From: Pseudomonas tremae
Lineage (GTDB): Bacteria; Pseudomonadota; Gammaproteobacteria; Pseudomonadales; Pseudomonadaceae
DNA: 64,000 bases
Assembly (NCBI RefSeq): GCF_001401155.1
Contig: NZ_LJRO01000153.1
Coordinates: 1-64,000, forward strand
Direction: 5' to 3'
This document shows positions 45,587 through 56,516 of the stretch, in pieces (position 1 is the stretch's first letter; each line of letters opens with the position of its first letter). A program made the position numbers and the translations under genes. Below the pieces are notes generated by a model that did no database searches, was not told the origin of the DNA, and worked only from the letters and a program-made list of their open reading frames with translations.

Positions 45587-46665
45587 TGAGCCAGCCACTG
45601 ATGATAACCGCCGCGCAAAAAGTCGGCCCCAAAGGCACGCTGACTGTCGGCATGCTGATCCTCGCCGTGCTGCTGGCACTGCCGCTGCTGTCGTTGTTGC
45701 CAGCCGATAACAGCTTTCAGGTCTCGGCCTACACCCTGACGCTGGTCGGCAAGATTCTCTGCTATGCCATCGTCGCCCTCGCCCTGGACCTGGTGTGGGG
45801 CTACGCGGGCCTGCTGTCGCTGGGCCACGGCTTGTTCTTCGCACTGGGCGGCTATGCGATGGGTATGTACCTGATGCGCCAGGCCGCCGGTGATGGTTTG
45901 CCTGCGTTCATGACATTCCTGTCGTGGACCGAGCTGCCGTGGTACTGGGCGGGCACCGATAACTTTCTCTGGGCGTTGTGCCTGGTGGTTCTGGCGCCGG
46001 GATTGCTGGCGTTGGTGTTCGGCTTTTTCGCTTTTCGCTCGCGGATCAAGGGCGTGTACTTTTCGATCATGACCCAAGCCCTGACGTTTGCCGGCATGCT
46101 GCTGTTCTTTCGTAACGAAACCGGTTTTGGCGGCAATAACGGCTTCACCAACTTCCGCAGCATCCTAGGCTTCAGCATCAGTTCGCAAGGCACTCGTGCG
46201 GTGCTGTTTCTGAGCACTGTCGCGTTGCTGGTCGCGAGCCTGTACATCGGCTGGAAGCTGGCACAGAGCAAGTTCGGCCGGGTACTGACCGCGCTGCGTG
46301 ATGCCGAAAACCGGTTGATGTTCTGCGGTTACGACCCGCGCGGCTTCAAACTGTTCGTCTGGGTGTTGAGCGCTGTGTTGTGCGGCCTGGCCGGGGCTTT
46401 GTACGTGCCGCAGGTCGGCATCATCAACCCCGGCGAAATGTCGCCGACAAACTCCATCGAAGCCGCTGTGTGGGTGGCTCTTGGCGGTCGCGGCACGCTG
46501 ATCGGCCCGCTGCTCGGTGCAGGCGTGGTCAACGGAATGAAAAGCTGGTTCACGATGGCTTTCCCGGAGTACTGGCTGTTCTTTCTCGGCGCGCTGTTCA
46601 TCATCGTCACGCTGTACCTGCCCAAGGGCGTGATCGGCCTGCTGAAGAAAAGGAGCGAGCAATGA
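45586..46665 (+). CDS. urtC: Urea ABC transporter, permease UrtC
   Basis: A 359-residue LivM-type permease with about nine membrane helices. The hallmark WGYAGLLSLGHGLFFALGGYAMG lies near residue 75, and VWVALGGRGTLIGPLLGA is near the end. It shares one base with urtB and overlaps urtD by four bases, so translation of the set is coupled. Confidence 0.94.
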   Translation: MSQPLMITAAQKVGPKGTLTVGMLILAVLLALPLLSLLPADNSFQVSAYTLTLVGKILCYAIVALALDLVWGYAGLLSLGHGLFFALGGYAMGMYLMRQAAGDGLPAFMTFLSWTELPWYWAGTDNFLWALCLVVLAPGLLALVFGFFAFRSRIKGVYFSIMTQALTFAGMLLFFRNETGFGGNNGFTNFRSILGFSISSQGTRAVLFLSTVALLVASLYIGWKLAQSKFGRVLTALRDAENRLMFCGYDPRGFKLFVWVLSAVLCGLAGALYVPQVGIINPGEMSPTNSIEAAVWVALGGRGTLIGPLLGAGVVNGMKSWFTMAFPEYWLFFLGALFIIVTLYLPKGVIGLLKKRSEQ

Positions 46666-47522
46666 AAACCACTCCGACGCCCTCGTTCATGCTTGAGCCG
46701 ATTCTGGCCCCCAACTCCGACGCAGGCACCAGCCGCGACGCGGTAGGCCTTGGCAAAAGCGCTGGCAAAGGGCTGAACACGCGGCATGGCACGATCCTGA
46801 CACTGGAAGACATCAGCGTCAGTTTCGATGGTTTCAAGGCCTTGAATGACCTGAACCTGTACATCGGCGTGGGCGAACTGCGCTGCATCATCGGCCCCAA
46901 TGGCGCAGGCAAGACCACGCTGATGGACGTCATCACCGGCAAGACCCGCCCCAGCCAAGGCAAGGCCTGGTTCGGCGAGACACTGGACCTGACGCAGATG
47001 AGCGAAGTGCAGATCGCGCAATCAGGGATCGGCCGTAAATTTCAGAAACCCACGGTATTCGAAGCCCTCAGCGTGTTCGAAAATCTGGAGCTGGCGCAGA
47101 AGACCGATAAATCGGTGTGGGCCAGTCTGCGTGCGCGCTTGAGCGGCGAGCAACAGGACCGCATAAGCGAGGTGCTGGAAACCATCCGTCTGGCCCCTTC
47201 CATGCACCGCCCGGCAGGGTTGCTGTCGCATGGCCAGAAGCAGTTTCTGGAAATTGGCATGCTGCTGGTTCAGGACCCGCAACTGCTGTTGCTCGATGAA
47301 CCGGTGGCTGGCATGACCGATGCCGAAACCGAGTTTACTGCCGAGCTGTTCAAAGGCCTTGCAGGCAAGCATTCGCTGATGGTGGTGGAACACGACATGG
47401 GCTTCGTCGGCTCGATTGCCGACCACGTCACTGTGTTGCATCAGGGCAGCGTTCTGGCCGAAGGCTCATTGAACGACGTACAGGCCGACGAACGCGTGAT
47501 CGAAGTCTATCTGGGGCGCTGA
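46662..47522 (+). CDS. urtD: Urea ABC transporter, ATPase UrtD
   Basis: A 286-residue LivG-type ATPase. After a ~45-residue N-terminal extension come Walker A GPNGAGKTTLMD, the signature region LLSHGQKQFLEIGM, Walker B LLLLDEPVAGM and the switch VVEHDMGFV. It works with UrtE on the cytoplasmic face of UrtBC. The ATG overlaps the urtC stop; AGGAGCGAG lies upstream. A 74-base gap separates it from urtE. Confidence 0.94.
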   Translation: MKTTPTPSFMLEPILAPNSDAGTSRDAVGLGKSAGKGLNTRHGTILTLEDISVSFDGFKALNDLNLYIGVGELRCIIGPNGAGKTTLMDVITGKTRPSQGKAWFGETLDLTQMSEVQIAQSGIGRKFQKPTVFEALSVFENLELAQKTDKSVWASLRARLSGEQQDRISEVLETIRLAPSMHRPAGLLSHGQKQFLEIGMLLVQDPQLLLLDEPVAGMTDAETEFTAELFKGLAGKHSLMVVEHDMGFVGSIADHVTVLHQGSVLAEGSLNDVQADERVIEVYLGR

Positions 47523-47596
47523 TGAGAGCCCCCCATCGAACCGACACTACGCGTCGTAGAACTGCGATTACGCTGTAACACACGAGAAAATCAACC

Positions 47597-48295
47597 ATGC
47601 TCCAGGTCGAAAAGCTCCATCAATATTACGGCGGCAGCCACATCCTGCGAGGGCTGTCTTTTGATGTGAAGGTCGGTGAAGTCACCTGCCTGCTGGGCCG
47701 TAACGGCGTCGGCAAAACCACCCTGCTGCGCGTGCTAATGGGCCTGCTGCCATCGAAAGAAGGCACGGTGCAATGGGAAGGCAAAACCATCACGGGCATC
47801 AAGACCCATCAACGAGTACATGCCGGTATCGCTTACGTACCACAAGGTCGGGAAATTTTCGGACGGCTGACGGTCGAGGAAAACCTGCTGATGGGCCTGT
47901 CGCGCTTTCCCGGCTCCGAGGCCAAAGAGGTGCCTGCCTTCATCTACGAGCTGTTCCCGGTGCTGCTGCAAATGAAACATCGTCGCGGCGGCGATCTGTC
48001 CGGAGGCCAGCAGCAACAACTGGCAATTGGCCGGGCGCTGGCAAGTCGTCCACGCCTGCTGATTCTCGATGAGCCCACAGAAGGCATTCAGCCCTCAGTC
48101 ATCAAGGAGATCGGCGCGGTCATCAAGAAACTGGCCGAGCGTGGCGACATGGCGATTCTGCTGGTCGAGCAGTTCTATGACTTTGCGGCAGAACTGGCAG
48201 ATCAATACTTGGTGATGTCGCGAGGTGAAATCGTCCAGCAGGGCCGGGGCGAGAACATGGAAGCCGATGGCGTGCGCGGGCTGGTCACCATATGA
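47597..48295 (+). CDS. urtE: Urea ABC transporter, ATPase UrtE
   Basis: A 232-residue LivF-type ATPase with Walker A GRNGVGKTTLLR, the Q-loop GIAYVPQGREIFG, signature LSGGQQQQLAIGRAL, Walker B LLILDEPTEGIQ and switch LVEQ. It completes the UrtABCDE transporter. The urease accessory gene ureD follows after 48 bases on the same strand, linking uptake and hydrolysis. Confidence 0.95.
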   Translation: MLQVEKLHQYYGGSHILRGLSFDVKVGEVTCLLGRNGVGKTTLLRVLMGLLPSKEGTVQWEGKTITGIKTHQRVHAGIAYVPQGREIFGRLTVEENLLMGLSRFPGSEAKEVPAFIYELFPVLLQMKHRRGGDLSGGQQQQLAIGRALASRPRLLILDEPTEGIQPSVIKEIGAVIKKLAERGDMAILLVEQFYDFAAELADQYLVMSRGEIVQQGRGENMEADGVRGLVTI

Positions 48296-48343
48296 GGCGC
48301 CAATCCGTTATCGTGCTGCCCTTGATCAGCCATTGAAGACGCC

Positions 48344-49189
48344 ATGAATCTGCCTGCACACACTGCCTTGTTCACACCCAGCTGGCACGCCGAGCTGGAA
48401 CTGGGCTATGGCCGTTTCGACGACTGCACGCGCCCGACCCAACGCCGCCACAAGGGCCCCTTGCGGGTCCAGAAACATTTGTACGCTGAAGGCCCGCAGG
48501 TGTGTCAGCACATCATCGTCCACCCGCCTGGCGGCATAGCCGGGGGCGACCGCCTGGATATTTCGGCCACCGTCGGCGCCAATGCCTGGGCGCAGCTGAC
48601 CAGCCCTGGCGCGGCCAAATGGTATCGCGCTGCAAGCCCGGCGTTTCAGCAACTGGAGCTGCATGTCCAGCCCGGAGCGACGCTGGAGTGGCTGCCACAG
48701 GAAACCATCGTCTTCAGCAATGCTCAGGCCGAGCTGACCACGCGCATCGAGCTGCACGGTGACGCCCGACTGTGCTACTGGGACGTCGTGGCGCTGGGCC
48801 GTCCGGCCAGTGGCGAACGTTTCGAACACGGCCATTTTCAATCGCATCTGGATATTCGTCGCGACGGAACATTGCTCTGGCATGAGCGGCAACGCATTAT
48901 CGGCGGTGACGGGCTGCTGGATTCGCCTGTCGGCCTGGACGGCAAAACGGTGTTCGCCACCCTGCTGCTGACCGGCGAAGTGGCCAGCGACCTGCTTGAA
49001 GACTGCCGCTCGCTGTCGATGCCCAATCCGGTTCGCGGTAACCTGACACAGTTGCCGGGGTTGGTAGTCGCGCGTTGTCTGGCCGACGAGGCCTTGCACG
49101 CCAGGGCCTGGCTGATAGAAATCTGGAAACGCCTGCGCCCGGCCCTGCTTGGCCGCGAGGCGGTAACGCCGAGAATCTGGAATACCTGA
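48344..49189 (+). CDS. ureD: Urease accessory protein UreD
   Basis: A 281-residue cytoplasmic chaperone that, with UreF and UreG, loads nickel into urease. Family motifs are [29 protein letters not shown] and [13 protein letters not shown]. It is the first urease-related gene here; ureE, ureF and ureG are not within the window and are presumably elsewhere in the genome. Confidence 0.93.
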   Translation: MNLPAHTALFTPSWHAELELGYGRFDDCTRPTQRRHKGPLRVQKHLYAEGPQVCQHIIVHPPGGIAGGDRLDISATVGANAWAQLTSPGAAKWYRAASPAFQQLELHVQPGATLEWLPQETIVFSNAQAELTTRIELHGDARLCYWDVVALGRPASGERFEHGHFQSHLDIRRDGTLLWHERQRIIGGDGLLDSPVGLDGKTVFATLLLTGEVASDLLEDCRSLSMPNPVRGNLTQLPGLVVARCLADEALHARAWLIEIWKRLRPALLGREAVTPRIWNT

Positions 49190-49232
49190 TTCGGGTACGA
49201 CCCACCACCGAATGTGAAGAAGCAGAAAGCCT

Positions 49233-49535
49233 ATGGACCTGACGCCACGCGAAAAAGACAAGATGTTGATTTTCACCGCCGGACTGGTTGCCGAACGGCG
49301 TCTGGCGCGCGGGGTGAAACTCAATTATCCGGAAGCCATGGCCTACATCTCGGCGGCGTTGCTGGAAGGTGCGCGTGACGGCCAGACAGTCGCCGACCTG
49401 ATGCACTACGGCACTACCCTGCTGAGCCGCGATCAGGTCATGGAAGGCATTCCGGAAATGATCCCGGAAATCCAGGTGGAAGCCACCTTCCCGGACGGCA
49501 CCAAGCTGGTCACCGTACACCAGCCGATTGCCTGA
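49233..49535 (+). CDS. ureA: Urease gamma subunit
   Basis: A 100-residue structural subunit of urease. It begins [23 protein letters not shown] and contains [11 protein letters not shown] and [16 protein letters not shown], all typical. Ten bases later an acetyltransferase gene begins, so ureA is separated from ureB by about 1.1 kb. Confidence 0.97.
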   Translation: MDLTPREKDKMLIFTAGLVAERRLARGVKLNYPEAMAYISAALLEGARDGQTVADLMHYGTTLLSRDQVMEGIPEMIPEIQVEATFPDGTKLVTVHQPIA

Positions 49536-49545
49536 AGGAGTGATC

Positions 49546-50937
<1,392 letters not shown>

Positions 50938-50976
50938 GTCGTTTTTGAATATTTTTCCTACGCGCCGCGTGGGATG

Positions 50977-51001
50977 CGTGCCAACGCGGAGCATTGGCAC
51001 G
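50977..51001. repeat. Hairpin repeat between ureB and ureC
   Basis: CGTGCCAA (50977-50984) and TTGGCACG (50994-51001) form a perfect 8-bp stem around a nine-base CGCGGAGCA loop, preceded by a related TACGCGCCGCGTGGGA segment. It looks like a pseudomonad intergenic repeat. Placed between two urease subunit genes, it may affect their relative expression. No T-run follows. Confidence 0.6.
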
Positions 51002-51050
51002 ATAGTCATAGTCAGTCGGGGTTGCGCATAACGATGCACAAGGAATCACT

Positions 51051-52751
51051 ATGAAAATCTCCAGACAAGCCTACGCCGACATGTTCGGCCCCACCGTTGG
51101 CGACAAGGTTCGACTGGCGGATACCGAATTGTGGATCGAGGTCGAGAAGGACTTCACCACTTATGGTGAGGAAGTGAAGTTCGGCGGTGGCAAGGTCATC
51201 CGTGATGGCATGGGCCAAGGCCAGCTGCTGGCTGCCGATGTGGTCGATACGCTGATCACCAACGCCTTGATCATTGATCATTGGGGCATCGTGAAGGCCG
51301 ACGTCGGCATCAAGAATGGCCGTATTGCAGCAATCGGCAAAGCCGGTAATCCGGATATTCAGCCAGACGTGACCATCGCCGTCGGCGCGGCCACCGAAGT
51401 CATCGCAGGTGAAGGCATGATCCTCACCGCAGGCGGCGTCGACACACACATCCACTTCATCTGCCCGCAGCAGATCGAAGAAGCGCTGATGAGCGGCGTG
51501 ACCACGATGATCGGCGGCGGCACCGGCCCCGCAACCGGCACCAACGCCACGACGGTCACCCCAGGCCCTTGGCACATGGCGCGCATGCTGCAGGCCTCGG
51601 ATTCGTTCCCGATGAACATCGGCTTCACCGGCAAGGGCAACGTCAGCCTGCCCGGCCCACTGATCGAGCAGGTCAAGGCCGGCGCTATCGGTCTGAAACT
51701 GCACGAAGACTGGGGCACAACGCCTGCCGCCATCGACAATTGCCTGAGCGTTGCCGATGAATATGACGTACAGGTCGCCATCCATAGCGACACGTTGAAC
51801 GAGTCAGGTTTTGTCGAAACCACCCTGGCGGCGTTCAAGAATCGTACGATCCACACTTATCACACCGAAGGTGCCGGTGGCGGCCATGCGCCGGACATCA
51901 TCAAAGCCTGCGGTTCGCCGAACGTGCTGCCGAGTTCGACCAATCCGACCCGGCCCTTCACTCGCAATACCATTGATGAGCACCTGGACATGCTCATGGT
52001 CTGCCATCACCTGGACCCGAGCATTGCCGAAGACGTGGCTTTCGCGGAAAGCCGCATTCGCCGTGAAACCATTGCTGCCGAGGACATTCTCCACGACCTG
52101 GGCGCGTTCTCCATGCTCAGTTCCGACAGCCAGGCGATGGGCCGGGTCGGCGAAGTGATCATGCGCACCTGGCAAACCGCCGACAAAATGAAAAAACAAC
52201 GCGGCCCGCTGCCGCAGGATGGCCCCGGCAACGACAACTTCCGCGCCAAGCGTTACATCGCCAAGTACACCATCAACCCGGCAATTACCCACGGCATCAG
52301 CCATGAAGTGGGTTCCATCGAGGTCGGCAAGTGGGCAGATCTGGTGCTATGGCGTCCGGCATTTTTCGGCGTCAAACCTACCCTCATTCTCAAAGGCGGG
52401 GCCATCGCTGCCAGCCTGATGGGCGACGCCAATGCTTCGATCCCGACACCACAACCGGTCCACTATCGCCCGATGTTCGCCAGCTATGGCAGCTCGCTGC
52501 ACGCCACCAGCATGACCTTCATCAGCCAGGCAGCCTTTGACGCAGGCGTGCCGGAAACCCTGGGCCTGAAAAAGCAGATCGGCGTGGTAAAAGGCTGCCG
52601 CACCGTGCAGAAAAAAGACCTGATCCACAACGACTACCTGCCGGACATCGAAGTCGATCCGCAGACCTATCAGGTAAAGGCAGACGGCGTGTTGCTATGG
52701 TGCGAACCGGCCGATGTGCTTCCGATGGCGCAGCGGTATTTTCTGTTCTGA
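51051..52751 (+). CDS. ureC: Urease alpha (catalytic) subunit
   Basis: A 566-residue subunit that hydrolyses urea to ammonia and carbamate at a di-nickel site. Ligand motifs are present: [19 protein letters not shown] DTHIHF (two His), GLKLHEDWG with the carbamylated Lys, an HSDTLNE His, [25 protein letters not shown] with the mobile-flap His, and [11 protein letters not shown] with the Asp ligand. Length is normal. AAGGAATCACT precedes the ATG. Confidence 0.97.
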   Translation: MKISRQAYADMFGPTVGDKVRLADTELWIEVEKDFTTYGEEVKFGGGKVIRDGMGQGQLLAADVVDTLITNALIIDHWGIVKADVGIKNGRIAAIGKAGNPDIQPDVTIAVGAATEVIAGEGMILTAGGVDTHIHFICPQQIEEALMSGVTTMIGGGTGPATGTNATTVTPGPWHMARMLQASDSFPMNIGFTGKGNVSLPGPLIEQVKAGAIGLKLHEDWGTTPAAIDNCLSVADEYDVQVAIHSDTLNESGFVETTLAAFKNRTIHTYHTEGAGGGHAPDIIKACGSPNVLPSSTNPTRPFTRNTIDEHLDMLMVCHHLDPSIAEDVAFAESRIRRETIAAEDILHDLGAFSMLSSDSQAMGRVGEVIMRTWQTADKMKKQRGPLPQDGPGNDNFRAKRYIAKYTINPAITHGISHEVGSIEVGKWADLVLWRPAFFGVKPTLILKGGAIAASLMGDANASIPTPQPVHYRPMFASYGSSLHATSMTFISQAAFDAGVPETLGLKKQIGVVKGCRTVQKKDLIHNDYLPDIEVDPQTYQVKADGVLLWCEPADVLPMAQRYFLF

Positions 52752-52800
52752 AAAAAATGGCCTTCGACTTCAGAAGGTCCTTCAATATTTCCCGCCAAGT

Positions 52801-53526
52801 TTACTCTGCGAGGCCAAGCAACTCGTTGATCTTGGCTCTGAACCAGAATTTCAAGTGAAAATTAACGGTTTCATCGATCTTTTTACCGTTCTTGAAAAAG
52901 ATAACAGTCGGCGCTTTAGTCAAATTGTAGTTTAGCTCTGCAGTGGGGCAGGCGCCCGGCGGCACACGAAGCATGACGACCCTCCCTTCAAACTCAGGCG
53001 CAAGATCATCGAGAATGGCCCAGGTCCGCATGACGTTGTAAGCTTCAATCTCCTTCCTCTCTTTCTCCTCCTTCTCTTTCTTCTCTTTCTTCGCCTTCTC
53101 TTTCTTCTCCTTTTCCTCCTCTTTCTCGTCCTCTATCTCCTCGTCTATCTCCTCCTCTTTCTCCTTCTTTTTCTCGCTGCTCGGGGTGCAGAATCCCAGC
53201 AACACCAATGGATTGAATTCACTCCATTTGCGATTGAAATCGTCATCGTCTTTAACTGTCTGGACGGTGGCTGCTTTTTTCTTGTAATTCAGAAGCGTTT
53301 CTTCGGATTTCAATATATCCAGTGCCTGCAGCGAATCGTTGATAGCGTCCAGCATACCCAGATCCTGACTGTTTTTTTCGCCCTGCAACACTCGGCTCAA
53401 AGCACTAAAAAACGTGAGCTTTCCTTGCGCTAGATCGCCCAGCTTGTTGGCCTTCTTGTCGGCCAGTATTCCCGAGACCAGCGTGATCTGTTCTTCGACG
53501 AACGCTGCGAATTCTGTCTTCAGCAT
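52801..53526 (-). CDS. Thioredoxin-fold protein with Lys/Glu-rich insertion, no CxxC
   Basis: A 241-residue protein. An N-terminal helical region (~100 residues) precedes a thioredoxin-like segment with FNPLVLLGFCTPSS, then about 50 residues made almost only of Lys and Glu (residues ~123-165), then the second half of a thioredoxin fold (WAILDDLAPEFEGRVVMLRV, KAPTVIFFKNGKKID with the cis-Pro). The charged run, likely a stable single helix, sits where the WCGPC site should be; one Cys remains. The ATG at 53526 has AAGGAG nine bases upstream; an ATG 18 bases earlier overlaps the upstream stop. Distal gene of a two-gene operon. GC is low. Confidence 0.7.
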   Translation of the reverse strand: MLKTEFAAFVEEQITLVSGILADKKANKLGDLAQGKLTFFSALSRVLQGEKNSQDLGMLDAINDSLQALDILKSEETLLNYKKKAATVQTVKDDDDFNRKWSEFNPLVLLGFCTPSSEKKKEKEEEIDEEIEDEKEEEKEKKEKAKKEKKEKEEKERKEIEAYNVMRTWAILDDLAPEFEGRVVMLRVPPGACPTAELNYNLTKAPTVIFFKNGKKIDETVNFHLKFWFRAKINELLGLAE

Positions 53527-53540
53527 GGTGAATATCTCCT

Positions 53541-53909
53541 TCATGAGGTGAGCAGCAATTCATCCAGCACGCGCACCATCCGCTCATTGGTCTGCAGCCC
53601 GACAATGTCTTCTCTTGCCCTTTTGCCTGCCTTGAAAAAAACGATCGTCGGACCGCAATTTATCTTGTATTCCTTTGAGGCCACGGGGTTCAAAGAGTCC
53701 TCGAGATCCAAATCCAGTTCGATATACACCCTGACCAGGATGGCTTTTTCAGCATACTTCTCTGCAAGATCATCAAAGATAACGTCCATTTTGGCGCTGG
53801 CTTTTTTTTCCTTCCCTTTCGTTGAGAACTCCACCGCCACAAGCTTGTGGTGGCTGGCCTCGACGACCTCTTTCTGGAAGATTGCATCGGTAACAGTTAT
53901 TACACTCAT
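53541..53909 (-). CDS. Short thioredoxin-fold protein without active-site cysteines
   Basis: A 122-residue protein with the order of strands and helices of thioredoxin: ITVTDAIFQKEVVEAS, LVAVEFSTKGK, IFDDLAEKYAEKAILVRVYIE, INCGPTIVFFKAGKRA with the cis-Pro, and a final helix. The segment where WCGPC should lie reads TKGKEKKASAK, so redox catalysis by a CxxC is impossible. Start MSVITVTD is chosen because GAAGGG lies seven bases upstream. It is the first gene of the pair; the second overlaps its stop or starts 14 bases later. Divergent from the histidine kinase gene at 54069. Confidence 0.7.
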   Translation of the reverse strand: MSVITVTDAIFQKEVVEASHHKLVAVEFSTKGKEKKASAKMDVIFDDLAEKYAEKAILVRVYIELDLDLEDSLNPVASKEYKINCGPTIVFFKAGKRAREDIVGLQTNERMVRVLDELLLTS

Positions 53910-54068
53910 GCGCTGGCCCTTCGTTCGATTAATCACAGATCGAACATAGGCCTGTGAAAAAAAGGCGTCTACTGACAGAAATGACAGTAAACGCCCTGTT
54001 TGTGGTGCCCTGTAAAGGGGGTAATATGCGCCATCTTTTTTACGTCCCTCCAGCAAGGTAGTCGGCAC

Positions 54069-55199
54069 ATGCGCCTTTCCGAATTCATCGTTGTTCATGT
54101 GGACCGCATCGTCGATGAATGGGAAGACTTTGCCAGAACGCTGAAACCGGCCGCCGAGAGCATGACCCGGGTTGAACTAAGGGATCACGCCAGGTCGATT
54201 CTGCTCGCGGCTGCACGGGACATGAATACCGCACAGAGCAAAAGCGAAGAGGTCGCCAAGGCTCGGGGCGAGGAGCTGAACAAGACGCCGAGCCTGGATG
54301 AAGCTGCCAGCAGTCATGGCGAGTTGCGCCATGAGGTAGGTTTTGATCTGGTGCAGATGACGTCCGAGTTCCGCCACCTGCGCGCCAGCGTCATACGTCT
54401 CTGGGCCGAGAATATGGCTACGCCGCAACGGGATGACCTTCAGGACGTAATCCGTTTCAACGAAGCCATCGACGAAGCGCTGGCCGAGTCCACCGCCGCC
54501 TACGCGGAGCGCGTCGGGCGCTCACGGGATATTTTTCTGGCCATCCTCGGCCATGATCTGCGCGCACCGCTTCAGGCCGTCAGCATGTCTACCGAACTGC
54601 TGGCGCGCAAAATATTGCCGGACGAAAAGACCCAGTCCTATGTATCGCGCATCCAGACCAGCACCCGGCACATGGGCGCGATGGTCAGCGATCTGCTGGA
54701 GTTCGTGCGCAGCCGGCTGGGCGCAGGGTTGCCGGTGGAGCGCAAATACATGGACCTGGCCGGCGCTTGTCGCGAGGCTATCGAAGAGGCCTGTGCAGGG
54801 CGACCGGGCTCGACGCCGGTCCTGAACATCGAAGGAAATACTGAGGGCCATTGGGACACCGGCCGGATCAGCCAGATGCTGCAGAACCTGATCGGCAACG
54901 CCCTGCAACATGGCGCGGCCAGTCACGAAATCACGCTCAGCGTCACCGGCAACAATAAAGCCGTGGTGCTGGTGGTACACAACGAAGGCAAGCCGATCGC
55001 AGAAGATGCGATCGGCACGATTTTCGATCCGCTGGTGCGCAGCACAGAGGAAGACAGCGAAACACGCGGCACGTCAACCAGCCTTGGGCTTGGCCTGTTC
55101 ATCGTCAAGGAAGTGGTCAACGCCCACAGCGGTAGCATCACCGTGACCTCAAGCATTGCCGATGGCACCACCTTTACTGTGATGCTGCCAAAAAACTGA
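54069..55199 (+). CDS. Orphan sensor histidine kinase
   Basis: A 376-residue soluble histidine kinase. An N-terminal helical sensor region (~150 residues, MRLSEFIVVHVDRIVDEWEDFA) has no membrane helix. HisKA follows with FLAILGHDLRAPLQ (H162), then HATPase with NLIGNALQHGA (N box) and GLGLFIVKEVVNAHSG (G2 box). No response regulator gene is adjacent. The start has AGGTAG upstream. The N-terminal type resembles RsbRD/RsbU-like sensor regions, but I cannot name the signal or target. Confidence 0.82.
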   Translation: MRLSEFIVVHVDRIVDEWEDFARTLKPAAESMTRVELRDHARSILLAAARDMNTAQSKSEEVAKARGEELNKTPSLDEAASSHGELRHEVGFDLVQMTSEFRHLRASVIRLWAENMATPQRDDLQDVIRFNEAIDEALAESTAAYAERVGRSRDIFLAILGHDLRAPLQAVSMSTELLARKILPDEKTQSYVSRIQTSTRHMGAMVSDLLEFVRSRLGAGLPVERKYMDLAGACREAIEEACAGRPGSTPVLNIEGNTEGHWDTGRISQMLQNLIGNALQHGAASHEITLSVTGNNKAVVLVVHNEGKPIAEDAIGTIFDPLVRSTEEDSETRGTSTSLGLGLFIVKEVVNAHSGSITVTSSIADGTTFTVMLPKN

Positions 55200-55258
55200 G
55201 CCCGTCAGGTTGTCGTGCCAATACGCTGCAAAGATGACAACCCGCGTTACATCGGCAA

Positions 55259-56203
55259 TCAGCCCTTCCAGTGAGCCCGTGGATCAAACGAGGCGCTGTC
55301 GGCCAGTTTCTGCCAGAGCGCACGGGTCGCTTCATCCGTATGCTTGGGCACGACGATCTTGAGCTGGGCATACAGATCACCGCGTTCGCCACTTTTGGTC
55401 ATCAGGCCGTTACCTTTTATGCGCAGCCGCTGACCGTTCTGACTGTCGGGACGTATGGTCAGGCTCAGCCTGCTGGTGAGGGTCGGCACGGCAACCTTGG
55501 TCCCCAGTACGGCTTCCCATGGCGCCAAGGGCACGGTGATCACCAGATCGTGGCCTTCGACCTCGAACATAGGGTGGGGCGCCAGGCGAATAATCAAGTA
55601 CAGATCACCAGCGGCTCCGCCCGCCACACCAGGGGCGCCCTGCCCTTTAAGGCGAATACGCTCGCCATCGGTCACGCCCGCAGGAATCTTCACGTTCAGG
55701 GTCTTGGTGATGTCACCCATGCGCTGCCCGTTGGGACTGTGCTGAGGCACCTTGAAGCTGACCTGCTTGGATTCGCCCGACAGGGTCTCCTCAAGGAACA
55801 CCGCCAGTTCCATTTCAACATCCTGCCCGGTGCGACCGGGGTTGCGGGTACGTCCGCCCTGCTGTGGCCGGCCACCGAAAATGGAGCTGAAAAACTCGGA
55901 AAAGTCTGCCGTTTCCTCGAATCCGCCAGCACCTGCTCCGGCGCGGCTTTGCCAGCCGGGCGGAGTCTGGAACGGACGCCCTTGTCGACCGTACTTGCGC
56001 AGCTCGTCGTACTCGGCCCGTTTGTCGGGGCTGCTGAGCACTTCGTAGGCTTCTGACGCTTCCTTGAACTTGTCTTCCGCGCCGGCTTCCTTGCTGACAT
56101 CGGGATGATACTTGCGTGCCAGTTTGCGATAGGCGGTCTTTATCGCCTTGTCGTCCGCAGTGGGCTCAACGTCAAGTATCTTGTAGTAGTCTTTGAAATC
56201 CAT
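55259..56203 (-). CDS. cbpA: Curved DNA-binding protein CbpA, DnaJ-type co-chaperone
   Basis: A 314-residue Hsp40. The J domain (residues ~4-70, [18 protein letters not shown] ... KYHPDVSKE with HPD) is followed by a Gly/Phe-rich linker ([18 protein letters not shown]) and two C-terminal substrate domains ([28 protein letters not shown]). It lacks the zinc-finger of DnaJ, as CbpA does. [10 protein letters not shown] is the usual start; an ATG 15 bases upstream is possible. It is divergent from yegD, another chaperone-family gene. Confidence 0.92.
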   Translation of the reverse strand: MDFKDYYKILDVEPTADDKAIKTAYRKLARKYHPDVSKEAGAEDKFKEASEAYEVLSSPDKRAEYDELRKYGRQGRPFQTPPGWQSRAGAGAGGFEETADFSEFFSSIFGGRPQQGGRTRNPGRTGQDVEMELAVFLEETLSGESKQVSFKVPQHSPNGQRMGDITKTLNVKIPAGVTDGERIRLKGQGAPGVAGGAAGDLYLIIRLAPHPMFEVEGHDLVITVPLAPWEAVLGTKVAVPTLTSRLSLTIRPDSQNGQRLRIKGNGLMTKSGERGDLYAQLKIVVPKHTDEATRALWQKLADSASFDPRAHWKG

Positions 56204-56516
56204 GTAACGATCACCCATCCGATTTATCCGGCAAAGCCAGATACGCTGGCGTCACGCGCCCAGCTCCCTCCCTGTAGAGAGGTATCTGGATTACCTAACG
56301 TCGAAAAATGTACCGATAGCCAGCCGCGTTTGCAGGCGGTTCGAGTGTTCGACAACCTGGTCTACCGAGAATCCCTTCAAGATTGGGGGTAATGAGCCTC
56401 AGTTCAAGCCTTGGCGGCAAATACCGTCAGGCAAATATAAGCGACGTGTCGCGCTACGCAATTTGCGTGCGCTGACATAAACTGCGCGGCCGTTTTTTGA
56501 CTGGAACGTAAAAGAC
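56204..56516. promoter_or_regulatory. Divergent region between cbpA and yegD
   Basis: This 313-base gap should carry the promoters of cbpA (minus) and yegD (plus). I could not recognise a clear heat-shock (sigma-32) or sigma-70 box pair. No small gene or hairpin with a T-run was seen. Confidence 0.35.

Noticed and set aside
53100..53170. Low-complexity pyrimidine tract resembling a microsatellite.
   Set aside because: On the minus strand it encodes the Lys/Glu run within a long, intact frame that resumes a thioredoxin-like sequence, so it is treated as coding.
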